Of a stretch of 64,000 bases of DNA, positions 60,711-64,000 are shown piece after piece. Positions within the stretch are counted from its first letter, which is position 1. Each line of letters begins with the position of its first letter. The notes under the pieces were generated by a model. It was not told where the DNA came from. It saw only the letters and a list, made by a program, of their open reading frames with translations, and made no database searches. The stretch is taken from positions 1,054,001 to 1,118,000 of the forward strand of contig NZ_JBFNXW010000001.1 of assembly GCF_040811775.1 (NCBI RefSeq). The letters run 5' to 3'. The position numbers were made by a program, and so were the translations under genes. The stretch is from Balneola sp. MJW-20 (GTDB taxonomy: Bacteria > Bacteroidota > Rhodothermia > Balneolales > Balneolaceae).

Positions 60711-62105
60711 ATGCCTTTAAGTGAACATAATCTTACTCCTCAGCAGATCGTAGCTGAGTTAGACAAATATATTATCGGCCAGAAAGAGGCCAAACGTTCG
60801 GTTGCCATCGCCCTTAGAAACCGGTGGAGAAGAATGAATGCAGAAGAGGATATCCGTGATGAGATCCTTCCTAATAACATCTTACTGATCGGTCCTACGG
60901 GAGTTGGTAAGACCGAGATCGCCCGACGACTGGCAAAACTGGCTGGTGCTCCTTTTGTGAAGGTGGAAGCTTCCAAGTTTACAGAAGTGGGCTATGTGGG
61001 CCGGGATGTTGAATCTATGATCCGTGATCTGACTGATTATGCTGTCAATATGGTAAAAGATGAGATGCAGGAACGGGTAAAAGAAAAAGCTGTTCATAAA
61101 GTTGAAGAACGTATTCTCGACATTCTCATCCCTCCCATCCAGAAAGGAGTTGGTTTTAATAAGCCGGAAGACGGCTTCGATCCGGAAAATGCTTCCGATT
61201 CCGAGTTGAATGAGCGAACCCGTGACAGGTTCAGAGAAAAATTACGCGACGGAGATCTGGAAGACCGCGAGATCGAGATCGAAGTGAAGAATACCAAGTC
61301 ATCTACTATGCAGGTTTTCGGTCCGGGCGGAATGGAAGAAATGGGTATTAACCTGCAGGATATGCTGGGAAATATCGGACGTTCTAACAAAAAGACGAAA
61401 CGAAAGGTACCCATAAGTGAAGCCCGGGAACTTTTACTTGAAGAAGAAGCCGAAAAGCTGATCGACCATGAACTGGCCGTACAGGAAGCACTGGAAAGAG
61501 TTCAGAAACAGGGAATTGTCTTTATTGACGAGATCGATAAGATCGCTGAGCCATCAACCGGCGCCGGGAAAAGTGGTCCGGACGTTAGCCGGCAGGGCGT
61601 TCAGCGCGACCTGCTTCCGGTAGTGGAAGGCTCCACAGTGAATACAAAACACGGCATTGTCAAAACCGATCACATTCTTTTTGTTGGGTCAGGTGCATTT
61701 CATGTATCCAAGCCATCCGACATGATCCCGGAACTACAGGGACGTTTTCCGATCAGAGTAGAACTTAATTCACTCACCGAAAGTGATTTTGTGGATATTT
61801 TGACGATCCCGAAAAATGCACTGACCAAACAATACCAGGCAATGCTGCATGCCGAAGGAGTTAGCATTGAATTTACAGAAGATGCCATTGGTGAAGTAGC
61901 AAGAATTGCAGCACAGGTCAATGCTCAGGTAGAAAATATCGGAGCCCGCAGACTACACACCATTATGTCTTCGTTGTTTGATGAATTGTTATTTGCCGTA
62001 CCGGATGATATCAATTCGGGAGAGATCACAATTGACAAGTCGTATGTAGATAAACAGCTGCAAAGTCTGGTCAAAGACAAAGACCTCAGCCATTATATCC
62101 TTTAA
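60711..62105 (+). CDS. hslU: ATP-dependent protease ATPase subunit HslU
   Basis: A 464-residue AAA+ unfoldase. Walker A is [16 protein letters not shown] (~residues 60-75), the intermediate I domain spans ~110-245, and Walker B is [11 protein letters not shown]; sensor and C-terminal helices follow, with the pore-type GYVG loop present. The C-terminus HYIL docks into HslV. The ATG at 60711 is chosen because it follows hslV directly and gives the usual [14 protein letters not shown] start. Confidence 0.97.
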   Translation: MPLSEHNLTPQQIVAELDKYIIGQKEAKRSVAIALRNRWRRMNAEEDIRDEILPNNILLIGPTGVGKTEIARRLAKLAGAPFVKVEASKFTEVGYVGRDVESMIRDLTDYAVNMVKDEMQERVKEKAVHKVEERILDILIPPIQKGVGFNKPEDGFDPENASDSELNERTRDRFREKLRDGDLEDREIEIEVKNTKSSTMQVFGPGGMEEMGINLQDMLGNIGRSNKKTKRKVPISEARELLLEEEAEKLIDHELAVQEALERVQKQGIVFIDEIDKIAEPSTGAGKSGPDVSRQGVQRDLLPVVEGSTVNTKHGIVKTDHILFVGSGAFHVSKPSDMIPELQGRFPIRVELNSLTESDFVDILTIPKNALTKQYQAMLHAEGVSIEFTEDAIGEVARIAAQVNAQVENIGARRLHTIMSSLFDELLFAVPDDINSGEITIDKSYVDKQLQSLVKDKDLSHYIL

Positions 62106-62204
62106 TATTGGACTAGTAGAGAATATTTATTACAATCGTTATCAGGAAACTTAAATCGCTGGTTTCGGTTAATAGTACAAAAGAGCATCAGAAAACGGAT
62201 TGTT

Positions 62205-64000
62205 ATGACCCTTAAGAAATTGATTTTACCTGGCCTGTTAACTTTTTTATTCCTTGCAGGACTTAAGGTTAGCGGTGTGGAACCGGTATTTGAACAGAAG
62301 GATCCCACCACTCATCTTACCAAATATATACAGGCACAGCGGTATATAGTCAGTAATTATTTTGGAAATGCAGACCTGAACGAATTATATAAGAGCAGTA
62401 TCAAATATATGGTTCGGTCATTGAGTGATTCCACGATGAAAGTAGACGGCACACCGATCGATACACTTTTCAAGGGACTTAACGTAACTTCATTAACCGA
62501 ATCCGCTTCCCGTTTCCAGAATGCTTACCTGTATATTTCCAATAATAATGAAGAGGAAGATATGGGTGCCCTTACCGAACAAGCGATTCGCGGTATGTTC
62601 TCTACCCTTGACCCTCACTCCATTTATATTGAACCTGAAGACAACGAGCAGATACAGGAAGAGTTTGCAGGAAAATTCCAGGGGATCGGTGTTCAGTTCA
62701 ACATCATTCAGGATACCATAACGGTTATTACCGCTATTGCCGGTGGTCCAAGCGATCAGCTCGGTATTAGGTCCGGTGACCGCATCATAGAGATAGAAGA
62801 CTCCACTTCAGTAGGATTTACAAATGAGATGGTACTTCGCAGACTTAGGGGTGAGAAAGGGTCTAAGGTTAATGTCACTATCAAACGGCCAAATGTCTCC
62901 GAGCCTCTTTATTTTACGATCACCCGTGATGACATCCCTCTCTATACGGTAGACACCTCCTACATGCTGGATGAACAGACGGGTTATATTAAGATCAATC
63001 GTTTTGCAGCCACCACTCATCAGGAGTTCATGCAAGCTATGACCGATCTCAAGTCGGTTGGCATGGAACGTCTGGTATTAGATCTCAGAGGAAATCCGGG
63101 CGGATACCTGACTCAGGCTATAGCTATAGCAGAAGAGTTCTTCCCGGTTGGAACCGAACTGGTATCCACAAAGTCCAAGCATTCCCGCTTTAACGGTGAC
63201 TATTCATCCAGAAAGAACGGAGCTTTTAAAGATAAGCCGGTGATCATCCTCGTTGACGAAGGAGCTGCATCAGCAAGCGAGATCGTTTCCGGAGCCATTC
63301 AGGATCACGATCGTGGACTTATCGTGGGTAAAAGAACTTTTGGAAAAGGTCTTGTTCAGCAGCAATATGAGCTCATCGATGAAAGCAGTGTGCGGGTAAC
63401 TATCTCCAGATATTATACCCCCTCCGGACGTCTCATCCAGAAACCTTTCACAGAAGGTGGAAAAGAAGATTATGCTTATGAAATCTACAGAAGGGAAGAA
63501 GCACAGAATGATGCTGTCGAATTCATAGACCATGTACCTGATTCACTTAAATTTACTACCGATGCCGGGCGTACTGTATATGGCGGCGGCGGGATCATTC
63601 CCGATTATATCATCCCTGAGGATACTACCGTGTCCGCTTATGTGATCAACTTTGCGATCCGTGAGCAGGCTTCCTTTGATTTCGTAAGGAACTTTCTCGA
63701 CAATAAAGGTGATGCATTCCGTGCTGAATGGGGTGGGGACTTCCAGAATTTCCGCGATAATTTCCAATGGAGTGAAGAAGACAAAAAAGGAATTAAAGAA
63801 ATGCTCATCGAGAGAGGTATGGCGATCTCTGATACGGTCAAAACTCCCCGATTTACCCGTGACAGTCTGTATATCCCGGAGGGCCATTTTGAAGAGAACT
63901 CCTGGCTGGTAGAAGGCCGGATGAAGGCTGAACTGGCACGACAGGCATGGGATATGACTAAGTTTTACCCGATCATAAACGATGTCTTTGATACTACCAT
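62205..64000 (+). CDS. C-terminal processing protease (S41, CtpA-like), runs off the end
   Basis: At least 598 residues, cut by the window edge. Signal/membrane segment ~5-25 (LILPGLLTFLFLAGLKV). A PDZ domain follows (~160-245: GVQFNIIQDTI and GIRSGDRIIEIEDSTS). The S41 domain has GNPGGYLTQAIAI, the catalytic Ser in DEGAASASEIVSGAI and the Lys in GKRTFGKGLVQQ. It is exported to the periplasm and trims or degrades protein C-termini. It lies 100 bp after hslU in the same direction. The C-terminal part outside the window probably holds further domains. Confidence 0.93.
   Translation, partial: MTLKKLILPGLLTFLFLAGLKVSGVEPVFEQKDPTTHLTKYIQAQRYIVSNYFGNADLNELYKSSIKYMVRSLSDSTMKVDGTPIDTLFKGLNVTSLTESASRFQNAYLYISNNNEEEDMGALTEQAIRGMFSTLDPHSIYIEPEDNEQIQEEFAGKFQGIGVQFNIIQDTITVITAIAGGPSDQLGIRSGDRIIEIEDSTSVGFTNEMVLRRLRGEKGSKVNVTIKRPNVSEPLYFTITRDDIPLYTVDTSYMLDEQTGYIKINRFAATTHQEFMQAMTDLKSVGMERLVLDLRGNPGGYLTQAIAIAEEFFPVGTELVSTKSKHSRFNGDYSSRKNGAFKDKPVIILVDEGAASASEIVSGAIQDHDRGLIVGKRTFGKGLVQQQYELIDESSVRVTISRYYTPSGRLIQKPFTEGGKEDYAYEIYRREEAQNDAVEFIDHVPDSLKFTTDAGRTVYGGGGIIPDYIIPEDTTVSAYVINFAIREQASFDFVRNFLDNKGDAFRAEWGGDFQNFRDNFQWSEEDKKGIKEMLIERGMAISDTVKTPRFTRDSLYIPEGHFEENSWLVEGRMKAELARQAWDMTKFYPIINDVFDTT

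Overview
The window looks like chromosomal DNA of a free-living Gram-negative bacterium of the Bacteroidota / Balneolota (Rhodothermota-like) lineage. This is inferred from gene content and style, not from a database match: few Shine-Dalgarno sequences, many SPII lipoproteins, LytTR regulators with membrane segments, AraC regulators carrying an HMA-like N-terminus, Bacteroidota-type long CusA/CusB proteins, tandem S9 peptidases, and a CcmE of the CxxxY type. One tRNA (Asn, GTT) is visible. I saw no rRNA, CRISPR array, intact transposase or prophage.

Layout. 1-9 kb: the end of a retropepsin-like protein, an orphan PAS-histidine kinase, a HExxH lipoprotein, a PhyH dioxygenase, a TAG-interrupted membrane ORF, a LytTR regulator followed by a secreted SCP2-cupin protein, an ECF sigma factor with a zinc-finger partner, and an AhpD-like protein. 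9.3-9.7 kb holds a multiply frameshifted DoxX pseudogene. 9.8-23.3 kb is a copper/heavy-metal resistance island on the minus strand: HMA-AraC regulator, DoxX, CPH-type P1B ATPase, a fusion of two glutaredoxin-like domains with thioredoxin reductase, a secreted HExxH protein, a Met/His/Cys-rich secreted protein, then CusA, CusC and CusB. An element shared by the copB and doxX promoter regions suggests one regulon.

23.3-31.2 kb, plus strand: an AraC regulator followed by small enzymes (DUF1772, isochorismatase-like, NmrA-like, two alpha/beta hydrolases, an epimerase, a DUF6010-like membrane protein, an AlkC/AlkD-like repair protein). A 29-bp repeated element upstream of two of them is a candidate operator. 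31.3-39.5 kb is more accessory: a PD40 propeller lipoprotein, a class C beta-lactamase-like hydrolase, a PdxH-like protein, a second LytTR regulator with its neighbour, an esterase and a lipoprotein. It is interspersed with gene remnants and a dispersed 55-bp repeat.

39.5-64 kb is mainly housekeeping: tRNA-Asn, truA, a cytochrome c maturation operon (ccmC, ccmD-like, ccmE, ccmF), tandem dipeptidyl-peptidase-IV-like paralogues separated by a seven-copy heptanucleotide repeat, pheA, an MFS transporter, dut with two translationally coupled genes, a biotin-carrier protein and murA, an RNase E/G gene with a long leader, hslVU, and the start of a C-terminal processing protease that runs off the end.

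The best candidates for something undescribed are the copper island with its double-glutaredoxin/thioredoxin-reductase fusion and shared operator, and a recurring pattern in which a membrane LytTR regulator is followed by repeats spaced exactly 20 bp just upstream of the next gene.
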